Shown here piece by piece: positions 26,684 through 34,738 of a stretch of 64,000 bases of DNA (within the stretch, counting starts at the first letter, position 1; each line of letters opens with the position of its first letter). The notes beneath the pieces were generated by a model. It did not search any database, was not told the origin of the DNA, and saw only the letters and a program-made list of their open reading frames with translations. Made by a program: the position numbers and the translations under genes. This DNA is from CAZSDP01 sp964605665 (GTDB taxonomy: Bacteria; Planctomycetota; UBA8108; UBA1146), in NCBI GenBank assembly GCA_964605665.1, contig CAZSDP010000004.1, forward strand, positions 115,369 to 179,368. Reading direction: 5' to 3'.

Positions 26684-27493
26684 TCAGGGACAGTTCGATC
26701 CGAGGCACTCGGTCAGCGCATCGGGAGTAGTGTCGGCCTTACAGGTATCTTCGAGAATGAAGCCGGTACCGAAGAGACCGCTGAGCAAGTTGATCGCATC
26801 CGCCAAGTTCACCGATCCGGAGTCGTCGACGTCACAAGCGTCGGCGCAAGGGGACACAAAACTCCCGACATACAAGTAGTCGAGCAAATTGATCGCATCG
26901 GTCAAGTTGCAGACGGTGTCCATGTTGACATCTCCGCGCATCAGATCTGGCTCTTCGGATGTTGGAGAGTCGGCGATGGTGATCACCACGACACCTTCAG
27001 ATTGACCGGCCGCTGAGCTGGCTAACCACGGTAAAGTCACCTCACCGGTGGTCATCCCTGCGACACAGGTGATCCGATAGACTTCAGAGCCATAGATCGA
27101 ACTTTGATATGGTGCGGGCGAAAAGAACATGAGGGCGAAAAGATCTGCCGGGTTGGTGAAGATGTCACATTGCCCCGGCGGAAGAGTTCCATTCGCTGCC
27201 GAGTAGGCCTCAATTCCAGCACCGACGTTCGTCACCAAGAATTGGCAGTTTGCTGGTGAGCTGGAAGTCATGGCAAGGATCCAGTCACCGATCGGATTTG
27301 GGTTGTCGAGATGAACCACAATGTCGAAGACCGCGCCGCGTTCAACGGTGACGTCTTCGATGCTCATCCCCAATTCGGTTCCTGACGGTACGGGGAACGG
27401 AGTATTTTGGGCGGAAAGCAGCGCTGGAATCAGCAAGGTGATCCCGAGTGCCAGAACAGCGCGAAGGTCGTAGGACTTTGAGAAACCCATCAT
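26684..27493 (-). CDS. Secreted cohesin-like-fold protein with dockerin-like tail
   Basis: A 269-residue protein with signal peptide (VLALGITLLIPALLSAQ). Residues about 35-175 are beta-rich, with a pattern seen in cohesin/CBM2-like sandwiches: VERGAVFDIVVHLDNPNPIGDWILAM near the start (split here as one visible strand pair) and a late strand YRITCVAGMTTGEVTLPW. The C-terminus has the paired calcium loops RGDVNMDTVCNLTDAINLLD and CDVDDSGSVNLADAINLLS, then a Cys tail ending LTECLGSNCP. Having a cohesin-like module and a dockerin-like module in one chain is notable, but binding between them is only a guess. AAAGGA precedes the two possible ATG starts at 27493 and 27490. Confidence 0.85.
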   Translation of the reverse strand: MMGFSKSYDLRAVLALGITLLIPALLSAQNTPFPVPSGTELGMSIEDVTVERGAVFDIVVHLDNPNPIGDWILAMTSSSPANCQFLVTNVGAGIEAYSAANGTLPPGQCDIFTNPADLFALMFFSPAPYQSSIYGSEVYRITCVAGMTTGEVTLPWLASSAAGQSEGVVVITIADSPTSEEPDLMRGDVNMDTVCNLTDAINLLDYLYVGSFVSPCADACDVDDSGSVNLADAINLLSGLFGTGFILEDTCKADTTPDALTECLGSNCP

Positions 27494-27886
27494 GTCCTTT
27501 CGGAAGCGGTCACCGACAGATCACCGACTCAGATCGGCCCTTTAGAAGAGATCTCATCCCGGAGGCGAGTCACCACTCAGTCGGGACAAAGGGCCAACTT
27601 CAGAAGAGCGTACCTGCTGATGGGGTCACCGGCGAGCACTCTTTCCGGCGTTGGGCGGTCAGAGGATCCCAGCATCCAGCCCAGTATCCCGTCGCGGTCT
27701 TGCCTCAGACTCGTACCAATGGACAGTATGATCAGGGTTTGTGACCACGTTGTGCCATTCGGACCAGGGTGGATCTGTCGTGCTCGATGGTGATCCAGTC
27801 TCGTGGCGGGAGACCTCCCGGGGTGGGTTTCCACGTGGAAGTGTGGTGAAATTTCCCCCAGTAAGGGCCCACGCAGGAGATCGGCA
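27494..27886. other. Intergenic region, divergent promoters expected
   Basis: I see no gene in these 393 bases between divergent coding regions. A short inverted repeat (GGGAGACCTCCC, near 27806) and CCACGTGG (near 27830) lie close to the lipoprotein gene. No promoter could be assigned with confidence. Confidence 0.4.
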
Positions 27887-29410
27887 GTGACGAAGAAGAG
27901 AAGTCGAGTCTATTTGCTATTGCTTGTGGTGATCATCGGTTGCTCCTCGCCCCCATCCCCAGATTCTGCAGATCAGGAGCTGGCGGTGAATACCTCCCCA
28001 GCCCCATCCCCTGTCATCCCTCTGTTTGGCTCACCGGACGTAGCGGGGGAACCCGATCGCCGGTTCGTGAAGGGGGAGTGGGAGTTCCTGATCTTCTACC
28101 GTTCGAAAGGCAGCCGGAGTGAAGGGCAGCACGGCATATTGCTGCATCGAGGCGAGCCGATCGTTCCCACCGAAGAGAAGCGCGACCAGCAGACGCCGTT
28201 CGGGGTGATGGCCCACTACGGAAGCGACCCAGCTGCAGGCTGGTCTCCCACCGGTTGGAACTTCAAGGACTACGATAAGATTCGACCTTCATGGGAGGTA
28301 GACCCCGCATCGGAGAAGTCCGAGGGAACGATCCTCTTCACCGACCGCATGACCGAGTCGCAGACAGAATTAGAGAGACGAATCGATGCCGCTCCGGACC
28401 GGGTGATGGGCGCTGCCGGACTCGCCGGCGCCGTCGGAGGGGCGAAGGTGAGGGTGGTGATCGACGCGCCGCAGCAGATCCTCCTACCCCTTCCCCAACT
28501 CGTCAATGGTCAGGTGCCGATCGCCTTCTTCATCTCTGCCACTCCGCCTGACGCAGTCACCGAATATCGATTGCAGAAGCGCGATGCAGAAAACACCGTC
28601 GTCTTTGTCCACCTCCGAGGCAAGAAGCAAGAGGTCTCGATCAACTGGGCTTCTGTTGTGCTACTCACCTCCCAGGAGATTACCCCGAATCGGACAATTC
28701 GGGAGACATATCGTGTCGCTACGTCGTGCGTTCAATCGACGTCGAGTGAAGTGATCGAATTGGCCGCCGATCTTTGGCCCGAGTCCGCTGAATCGGAGAC
28801 TTTTGCGACGGAATTACAGCGACACGTCCGGGAGATGCAAATGGTCGATCGACCCCGCACCTTCGACGCCGTCGGGATTCTCAAGAGCGGGGCAAACTCG
28901 ATTTGCACCGCCAATGCCAACCTCGCGGCGGCGCTGCTGCGTTCCAGGGGGATCGCCTGTCGCTCCATCGCCGTGATTCCGACGATTTCGCAACGTTTGG
29001 AGATGCACCGCATCGTGGAGTTTGCTGGAGAGGTAGATTGGGTGTCCTTCGATCCCTCTTCGGTGCAGACCGATGTTCCTGCCCCTCAGTGGCAAAACAT
29101 CATCATGGCGAAGACGACAAAGCACGATGAAGAGGTGGCAATGACGCCACGCATGGGAGTTGCTATCGGCTGTCCGTACGCTCAGGAAATCGAATTGCTC
29201 ACTCTAGGGGTGCATTTGGCCTTTAGAGACTTCTATTGGACGATGGCGAAACCGCTGGTCGACATCGATGCAACCGAGAAAACCGCGCACCTCGCCGCGG
29301 CTGCCTGGACGCGATTTCTGGATACGGGGACTCTCTCTGCGGTGCAACTCGAAGCGAGCTCTGTCATCTCCTCCGCGGAGTTCGAGGCCCTTTGGATAGA
29401 GAGACCGTGA
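27887..29410 (+). CDS. Lipoprotein with transglutaminase-like domain
   Basis: I choose the GTG at 27887 (507 residues), since AGGAGA lies seven bases upstream and the protein then begins with an ideal lipoprotein signal (YLLLLVVIIGC, lipid Cys at residue 19). The C-terminal half contains a transglutaminase/papain-like core: C340 in ICTANANLAAALL, H374 in LEMHRIVEF and D389 in FDPSS, with the spacing of the family. The N-terminal half (residues 60-320) is beta-rich and resembles nothing I know. Such proteins act in the periplasm or on the outer surface as proteases or cross-linkers; which one is not evident. Confidence 0.85.
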   Translation: MTKKRSRVYLLLLVVIIGCSSPPSPDSADQELAVNTSPAPSPVIPLFGSPDVAGEPDRRFVKGEWEFLIFYRSKGSRSEGQHGILLHRGEPIVPTEEKRDQQTPFGVMAHYGSDPAAGWSPTGWNFKDYDKIRPSWEVDPASEKSEGTILFTDRMTESQTELERRIDAAPDRVMGAAGLAGAVGGAKVRVVIDAPQQILLPLPQLVNGQVPIAFFISATPPDAVTEYRLQKRDAENTVVFVHLRGKKQEVSINWASVVLLTSQEITPNRTIRETYRVATSCVQSTSSEVIELAADLWPESAESETFATELQRHVREMQMVDRPRTFDAVGILKSGANSICTANANLAAALLRSRGIACRSIAVIPTISQRLEMHRIVEFAGEVDWVSFDPSSVQTDVPAPQWQNIIMAKTTKHDEEVAMTPRMGVAIGCPYAQEIELLTLGVHLAFRDFYWTMAKPLVDIDATEKTAHLAAAAWTRFLDTGTLSAVQLEASSVISSAEFEALWIERP

Positions 29411-29494
29411 GGCGTTCGCCTCTCATGCTTCACGGCCTTGCGCTGGTCTAGGTGGCGGAGCTTTCTCGTGAAGTGAAAGAGAACTAGCAGAACG

Positions 29495-29968
29495 ATGAGA
29501 ACCAAAATGGCCATGCCACTGGTTCGTCAAATGGTGACTGGACCAGGCATTGTGACGTCCATCACCAATTCTGACGTGAGGCAACTGGCAACCCTCATGC
29601 TGGAATCGTATCGAGGTACGGCTGACGATGACGGCGAGACTCTGCAAGACGCACTTCAAGAAATCGAGGACACCTTCGGCGGGAAGTATGGCGTTCTTTT
29701 GCGTCGAGCTTCGTTCGTCGCCAGAGAGTCTCCCGACTCCGATATTGTTTCCGCCACCATTGTCACACGATTCGAGGAGTTACCACTGCTGGCGTTTTCG
29801 ATGACCCACTCCAGCTACAAGCGACAAGGGTTCGCGCGCATGCTGCTCCAGCGATGCGTGAATGCCTTATTGGATGAGAATTACACGATCCTCCGTCTCG
29901 TCGTCACCAATGCTAATCAACCCGCTGTTCAGCTTTATCGCTCGATGGGATTTGTTGAAGAGAGGTGA
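29495..29968 (+). CDS. GNAT-family N-acetyltransferase
   Basis: A 157-residue GNAT protein. The acetyl-CoA-binding loop appears as Y-KRQGFARMLLQRC (the R/Q-x-x-G-x-G/A motif), preceded by beta strand VSATIVTRF and followed by LRLVVTNANQPAVQLYRSMGF, the typical C-terminal half. The acceptor is unknown. The next gene starts seven bases after its stop, so they may form a unit. Confidence 0.85.
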   Translation: MRTKMAMPLVRQMVTGPGIVTSITNSDVRQLATLMLESYRGTADDDGETLQDALQEIEDTFGGKYGVLLRRASFVARESPDSDIVSATIVTRFEELPLLAFSMTHSSYKRQGFARMLLQRCVNALLDENYTILRLVVTNANQPAVQLYRSMGFVEER

Positions 29969-29974
29969 TCATCG

Positions 29975-30361
29975 ATGGATCACCCCTCGTGTCGGGTGAT
30001 GAGGATTGTTCGCGCTGATGAGAGTCGATCTTGGGTTCCCAACCTCGACTTGATTGAGCTTGTCGACCATTTGGCGGCTGCTCTCTCTCCGACACCCACC
30101 AAGGGGCTGTCTTTACTGATGAGACGTTTCGAATGGAAGGCCCGCGTGCGTGCCTTCTGGATGAATTGTGAGTCTGAGGGAAACCACCGGCGAGACCAAT
30201 TACGAGCACCTTCTGCGGTCATGGGAGATCGCTTGGATGAACTGCAGGAAGAACTAAATCACACCGACTGGCCCGAAGGTCTTCAGAAAATCGATACTAC
30301 AAGTCAATCCATTTTGGAGACGATTGATGTGACCGATGCGTTCTTCGAACAAGGAGTATGA
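29975..30361 (+). CDS. Hypothetical protein
   Basis: 128 residues, not recognised. GAGAGGTGA precedes the ATG, and the gene follows the acetyltransferase closely. The composition looks protein-like (LDLIELVDHLAAALSPTPTK, then a helical C-terminus rich in Asp and Glu) and no signal or TM segment is visible. It may be a helical cytoplasmic protein. Confidence 0.55.
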   Translation: MDHPSCRVMRIVRADESRSWVPNLDLIELVDHLAAALSPTPTKGLSLLMRRFEWKARVRAFWMNCESEGNHRRDQLRAPSAVMGDRLDELQEELNHTDWPEGLQKIDTTSQSILETIDVTDAFFEQGV

Positions 30362-30449
30362 GAGAGCCCGATTGGCGATCGACCGCACCTTGAGTACGGT
30401 AGCCCTAAGCCGCCAGCTTCACTTTTGGCTCGAAAAGGAGAGACGCCCG

Positions 30450-31106
30450 ATGCGCAAAATCAAACCCTACAAGAATAGCGGCAGCGCCATCTCCTCATTA
30501 GACAACGGCGGTCGGTTTTACAACCTTCTCACTCAAGCCGATGACGGGGAAATTTCTCCCGCCGAGTTGAGTAAAGTGGCAGGAGTGTTTTCCAATCGTC
30601 AGCAAATGTTTCTTTGTTTAGAGATGTCGATTTGTGAACTGGAAGACGCTGCTGTAGAACGCATCGTTGGCATGCTTTCGCCGAAGCTCAAAGCCTCCTA
30701 CAGGAGGTTTCTTCCATCTTACTTCTCTCCTTCTGAGGCCGTGCAAAAGGGAAAGCCCGCGAGGTCGGCGATTGTGACCGGCATACCAAAGCACGTCGAA
30801 TCATGTTCAGACTTTACCGGGTTTATCATGGTCCCCGTGAGCACAGGTAAGACGACGATGATGATGATGATTCCGATCATCGATCGATATGATGTCTATG
30901 AGTTGCGTTCCCAGGTCTCCGATCAGAAATTCTTGATCGCTCACGCCCGAGGTCAGAGAAAGCTCAAGGCAGTCAAAACGAGATTTGGTGGGATGATCAA
31001 GAAGCTCCAGCGGAAGAAGGGGGAGCCACAAAAACATAAGGTCTTTCTCGAGACCCTCTATTACACGGAAAACCCGCAGCGGAGGGAGGAGAGCCTTCGT
31101 GTGTGA
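30450..31106 (+). CDS. Hypothetical 218-residue protein
   Basis: The open frame extends to 30336, but AAAGGAGAG lies about eight bases before the ATG at 30450, so I start there (MRKIKPYKNSG). The protein has no signal peptide. It contains a helical region (residues 20-90), a beta segment with GFIMVPVSTGKTTMMMMIPI (a glance suggests a P-loop, but G-K-T-T lacks the preceding G-x4 pattern) and a Lys-rich C-terminus. Function unknown. Confidence 0.6.
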   Translation: MRKIKPYKNSGSAISSLDNGGRFYNLLTQADDGEISPAELSKVAGVFSNRQQMFLCLEMSICELEDAAVERIVGMLSPKLKASYRRFLPSYFSPSEAVQKGKPARSAIVTGIPKHVESCSDFTGFIMVPVSTGKTTMMMMIPIIDRYDVYELRSQVSDQKFLIAHARGQRKLKAVKTRFGGMIKKLQRKKGEPQKHKVFLETLYYTENPQRREESLRV

Positions 31107-31337
31107 GGACACAAGGTGCTTACGATTTGATTGCACTTCTGCGATCATTCCTATGAGCGTTACTGATCTGAAGTGTTACTGAGAAGCCCGCTGCATCGTT
31201 GACCGGTTCAACGGTGGTGTTTTCGCAAGATTGTAGAGGACGCGATTGCCTGGGCGTTTGGTCCCTCCCGCGTTGCTCGGTTTTTGCCATTGCCTGCAGG
31301 TTTCTTGGAAGAGCAGTCATGAAGAGGTGATCGCCCC

Positions 31338-31799
31338 GTGACCAGCAAACAATTGACAGGCGTCAACGAACCGGGCTCCGCGTTCAGAGTGGTGCTCGTC
31401 GGCCTCCTGGTGGCGGCGATTTTGATTCTTGGAATTTTGATCGTCGGAATCTGGTGGAAGGAAGGTCGATTTACATCCTCCAAGCGAGCCACCCACAAAT
31501 TCACCATGTATCTCAATCAGGAGAGATACGAAGAGGCGGACCAGATGCTCCGTCCACCCTGTTCGATTGAGTTGGCCCCAGACGGAAGTTTGAGGTTGGT
31601 CGACGAAGGGGGAACTGTGACGACAGTGCCGGCATCGAAGTTGCCATTCATCGTCGGTGGTGGCGATCCAAAGCGAGCCAACGAGTCTTCGATGACCGCC
31701 CTCGGAGAAAGCACAAACGGTATTCTCCACTCACCTCCGGTCATCATTTACCTCGACGTATCTCGCGGTGAGGTCGGTATCGAGGTTTCGAGCGATTAA
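31338..31799 (+). CDS. Membrane-anchored hypothetical protein
   Basis: 153 residues from a GTG start. One strong transmembrane segment (residues 17-40, VVLVGLLVAAILILGILIVG) is followed by a short basic patch and an extracytoplasmic domain of about 100 residues with a helix (TMYLNQERYEEADQML) that resembles DUF4878-type lipocalin-like anchors. The topology suggests a periplasmic domain held by an N-terminal anchor. No relatives named. Confidence 0.65.
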   Translation: MTSKQLTGVNEPGSAFRVVLVGLLVAAILILGILIVGIWWKEGRFTSSKRATHKFTMYLNQERYEEADQMLRPPCSIELAPDGSLRLVDEGGTVTTVPASKLPFIVGGGDPKRANESSMTALGESTNGILHSPPVIIYLDVSRGEVGIEVSSD

Positions 31800-31884
31800 C
31801 GGAGAATTTCACGGATAAGGTGACCCCCCGCCGAAGATCACTGAATACAAGACCCTAATTAATGAGGTCGAAAGGGGATAGCCA

Positions 31885-32253
31885 ATATCTGTTCACTCAC
31901 TCAAGAACTGCCCGCAGTGCGATGCGCCGAGAGTCACGTCCGCTTCGGGTTGCAAGTCCTGCGGCTTTAAGCTTGCTCGCGGTTACGCCAAGTTCGCGGC
32001 GCTCACATATGGTCGATGGTCCACGAGGGTGCTGAGCATCTACTTGATCCTCTTGGCGATGACAGCTCCGGTTGCTCTCGTTCGATTCGTTTACGCCCTC
32101 TCTACCTCAATCCGCCGAGGGGATGTGCAAGGACTGATTGTTGAGTGCTTGATCGTCACCTTGATCATGTTTCATTTATTGGTCCAGACTGTGATCATTT
32201 TGAGAATCCAGTCCTTACCACCGGTCTTGGAAGCTGAATCTTCGAAAGGCTGA
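31885..32253 (+). CDS. Zinc-ribbon protein with two TM helices, no canonical start codon
   Basis: An in-frame TAG at 31879 is followed by ATA TCT GTT and then a readable zinc ribbon, CPQCDAPRVTSASGCKSCGF, and two hydrophobic segments (YLILLAMTAPVALVRFVYAL and LIVECLIVTLIMFHLLVQ). AAAGGGG lies seven bases before the ATA at 31885, at the position expected for a start codon. The frame therefore looks like a real gene of 122 residues with a non-standard or mutated start; the first ordinary start (GTG at 32029) would lose the zinc ribbon. Similar to the zinc-ribbon membrane protein at 2624. Confidence 0.6.
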   Translation: MSVHSLKNCPQCDAPRVTSASGCKSCGFKLARGYAKFAALTYGRWSTRVLSIYLILLAMTAPVALVRFVYALSTSIRRGDVQGLIVECLIVTLIMFHLLVQTVIILRIQSLPPVLEAESSKG

Positions 32254-32640
32254 AGGAGTGTCCCACTCTTCCCCGATCGAGGTGAACTCGAATTTTCGTT
32301 GTTTGATTGCCTGTGGGGGGGCGAAATCGGGCGCTTTGGCAGCACTCGCACGCCGGGTTTGAGTCACCGCACCTTCGATCGGAGACGACTTCCCACGTCG
32401 CTTCGAGCAGTCTTCTTGTTCGAAGTTGCTCGGTCACCTACAATTCTCGGCTGTACTCTATTTTTGTCGTAACCTTGAACAGGAATGTGAGCTAGGCCGC
32501 CGATCCAACTCGAAACCGATTCAGCTCGATACCGATCCAGCTCGAAACCGATTCAGCTCGATATGGTGGGGCCGATATGGTGGGGCGATTCGGCCCCGGT
32601 TGGTGGTCAGTCTCGAATTCCGATGAAGTGATCGAGCGAA
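32254..32640. other. Intergenic region upstream of the Fur-family gene
   Basis: No gene is supported in these 387 bases. The second half holds two small tandem repeats (32500-32563 and a 14-bp repeat of CGATATGGTGGGGC at about 32558-32586). No palindrome of the GAWTG-N6-CAWTC type found at 34666-35747 is present here, so the regulator does not seem to control itself through that site. Confidence 0.45.
32500..32563. repeat. 32-bp direct tandem repeat (two copies)
   Basis: The copies start at 32500 and 32532 and differ at one base (CCAACTCG versus CCAGCTCG). Each copy itself contains two related halves around CGAT and CTCGA. It ends 78 bases before the Fur-family start codon. Confidence 0.85.
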
Positions 32641-33024
32641 ATGTCTCCACGAACCTCGCAGCGCATTGCGATCGAAGCAGCGATCGACTCTGCTGAAGGG
32701 CCGGTCAGCCCGGCCGAGGTCTTGGAGTCCGCCCGCAGATCTGTGCCAACCATCAGCCTTGCGACCGTCTACCGAACGCTGAAGCGGATGCTCGAAGACG
32801 GTGAGATCTCTATGGTGGTTCTCGCTGGCCAATCACCGCGCTACGAGCGTGCGCAGATCGCTCGAGAGCACCATCACCACTTCTTGTGTAAGAACTGCGA
32901 CACAGTATATGACCTCGATGGTTGCGTCGAAGGCTTGAGGAAGCTGCTCCCTCGCGGCTTTCAGATGACGGAGCACGAGATCACAATTTCGGGTCAGTGT
33001 CGGGCTTGCCGCCAAGCCAGCTAG
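32641..33024 (+). CDS. Fur/Zur-family metal-dependent transcription regulator
   Basis: A 127-residue Fur-family repressor, slightly shorter than usual. The winged helix occupies residues 5-65 with the DNA-reading helix SLATVYRTLKRM. The metal-binding region has H77-H80, C83-KN-C86 and DLDGC95, and a second pair C120-RA-C123 completes a structural Cys4 zinc site. Whether it senses zinc, iron or peroxide cannot be settled from sequence. The nearby genes at 34739 and 35765 carry shared palindromic upstream sites and His-rich products, which favours a Zur-like zinc role. It precedes the minus-strand gene ending at 33040 by 15 bases. Confidence 0.92.
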   Translation: MSPRTSQRIAIEAAIDSAEGPVSPAEVLESARRSVPTISLATVYRTLKRMLEDGEISMVVLAGQSPRYERAQIAREHHHHFLCKNCDTVYDLDGCVEGLRKLLPRGFQMTEHEITISGQCRACRQAS

Positions 33025-33039
33025 CCTCGAGGTGATTCT

Positions 33040-34587
33040 CTACGGACACGCGGTCTCGGCATCGCACGCTAGGTTTGCCTCGTCTTCGATCCCGCACTCT
33101 GGCCAGGGAGCCGCCAGAGGTGGAGAGCTGGGAACGAAGAGGACGAGGAGTAGTCGGATCGCGTCGGCGATCTGCACGATACCATCTTCATTGGCGTCAC
33201 CCGCCGCAGGACACTGAAGTGGTGTCGTTGGGATGATGAAGAGACTCTCGAGCAGCGTGACGACATCGGTCAATCCGATCGACCCACTCCTGTCGCAATC
33301 CCCGCGAATGAAGCGCTCGCAGCTATCTGGAACGCCGTTTCCGTTCAGATCGGCGGCTGTCCCCTCAAGGATGTCACAGCCGTCGAGGAGACCATTGCCA
33401 TCACAGTCTCGATCGTCGACGAGCCAGCCTTGTACTGAGCCGCCACCCGGTGCCAGTCGCGACCCGAGCCAGGCGATACCATCCGCCAAACTCACCGACG
33501 CACCACCTTCTGAGTAATCGCCTCCCGTGGCGTTGATTGTCGACAGGTGCGTCCAAGTCGGGCTGAGGCTTCGATTGCGCGCAAAGAGAAATCCCGCTCC
33601 TTCGTAGTTTTCCTGCCCGGGTGAACCGACGAGAAGAAGTTCATTCTCGAGTCCCAGACTGGCACCGAATTCCGCATCGACTTCGGGTTCAGGGTGAAAG
33701 ATCGCTTCTTGGTTCCAGAGATTGCTCTCGGAACGTCGGAAGCTGATGACGCGTCCGGCATCTTGGAATCCGACCAGGTCGAACCCTGGTGCTCCGGAGA
33801 GGATTTCGAGTTGCGACCCTGAGGCGCGGAGGGTGAGGCTCTCTCCGATTCGATCTCCCGGTTGCGCATCGCTGGCGGTGAGTTTCGCGACTTGGATCCA
33901 CGACCCCCCTTGCCACTCGAAGACGTAGATCGCTCCGCGAAAAGAGTCCGCACCTGGCGCCCCGACCACCAAGGTTTCCCCTTGCAGAGCGACGGAAGCG
34001 CCGAATTGAGCCCACGGTTGCGGATCGGTCGCTCCGACCGATTGTTGCCACGTCCACTCTTCACCAGAACCTGAATACACCGAGACGGAACCGGCATTGT
34101 TCGACGCCCCCGGAGCCCCTGCGGCCCAGTAACCGTTTCCCCATGCAACTGCTGACCCGAGCTGATCACCCGTTCCTGAATTCGGTGGTGCCTCGACCAC
34201 TTCGACGGTGGTGGTGAGGGGGTCTGCGAGATAGAGAGCGCCTCGACCGGGAGAGGCAGCATTCGAGCCCGCGTGATTGGGGGCTCCGATCAAGAGGATT
34301 CCGTCGTGGAGAGAGAGCGCTGCTCCGAATGCGGAACCAACGGACGATCCATCGGTCGGAACGATCGGGGGGAGTGCTGCTCCACTGAGATTCGACCAAG
34401 CAAAGAGCTGAACGATGCCGCCGGCAGCTCCTTGTGGGTCTCCGACGGCGATGACTCCGGAATCACTGGTCACGGTGGTCCCGAAGGCGGATCCCCCTGG
34501 GATGGGGTCGAGAGTTTCCAACTCGCATTGGGCAGCGCTCCGTGACCCGAAGCAAGCGATGAAACAGCAGAGGATCAGCACGCGCAT
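33040..34587 (-). CDS. Secreted FG-GAP repeat protein with dockerin-like tail
   Basis: 515 residues with signal peptide (MRVLILCCFIACFGSRSAA). Six or seven FG-GAP-type repeats fill residues 30-400, each with a strand pair like FGASVALQGETLVVGAPGA, forming an integrin-alpha-like beta-propeller. A short TSP3-like part (DCDGNGLLDGCD, DLNGNGVPDSCE) leads into two calcium loops, RGDCDRSGSIGLTDVV and GDANEDGIVQIADAI, and a tail ending LACDAETACP. It diverges from the gene at 34739; the palindromes in the 151-base gap lie nearer to the latter. Confidence 0.9.
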   Translation of the reverse strand: MRVLILCCFIACFGSRSAAQCELETLDPIPGGSAFGTTVTSDSGVIAVGDPQGAAGGIVQLFAWSNLSGAALPPIVPTDGSSVGSAFGAALSLHDGILLIGAPNHAGSNAASPGRGALYLADPLTTTVEVVEAPPNSGTGDQLGSAVAWGNGYWAAGAPGASNNAGSVSVYSGSGEEWTWQQSVGATDPQPWAQFGASVALQGETLVVGAPGADSFRGAIYVFEWQGGSWIQVAKLTASDAQPGDRIGESLTLRASGSQLEILSGAPGFDLVGFQDAGRVISFRRSESNLWNQEAIFHPEPEVDAEFGASLGLENELLLVGSPGQENYEGAGFLFARNRSLSPTWTHLSTINATGGDYSEGGASVSLADGIAWLGSRLAPGGGSVQGWLVDDRDCDGNGLLDGCDILEGTAADLNGNGVPDSCERFIRGDCDRSGSIGLTDVVTLLESLFIIPTTPLQCPAAGDANEDGIVQIADAIRLLLVLFVPSSPPLAAPWPECGIEDEANLACDAETACP

Positions 34588-34665
34588 GGGGTGGGAGTCC
34601 CTCTCTCAGGAAGTTGACTGGAAATCGATTGCACTCTCGATCGGGGTTGACCAAGATACCCCAGA

Positions 34666-34687
34666 TGCGAATGAGTTTGCAATCTTA
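34666..34687. promoter_or_regulatory. Putative Fur/Zur operator, site 1
   Basis: A 22-bp imperfect palindrome with half-sites GAATG and CAATC separated by six bases and flanked by TGC and TTA. It shares the pattern TnnGAWTG-N6-CAWTC-nnA with the sites at 34690 and 35726. Confidence 0.6.
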
Positions 34688-34689
34688 GT

Positions 34690-34711
34690 TGCGATTGCAT
34701 TAACAATCTAA
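34690..34711. promoter_or_regulatory. Putative Fur/Zur operator, site 2
   Basis: Half-sites GATTG and CAATC with a six-base spacer, 24 bp centre to centre from site 1, that is just over two helical turns on the same face. It ends 27 bases before the start codon at 34739, so bound repressor would block the promoter. Confidence 0.6.
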
Positions 34712-34738
34712 GCTGTTTCACGAAGGAAAGGCGGCTCC

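Noticed and set aside
30840..30880. P-loop NTPase motif in the protein at 30450 (STGKTT)
   Set aside because: The glycines required before GKT are missing and no Walker B follows, so this is likely a chance match.
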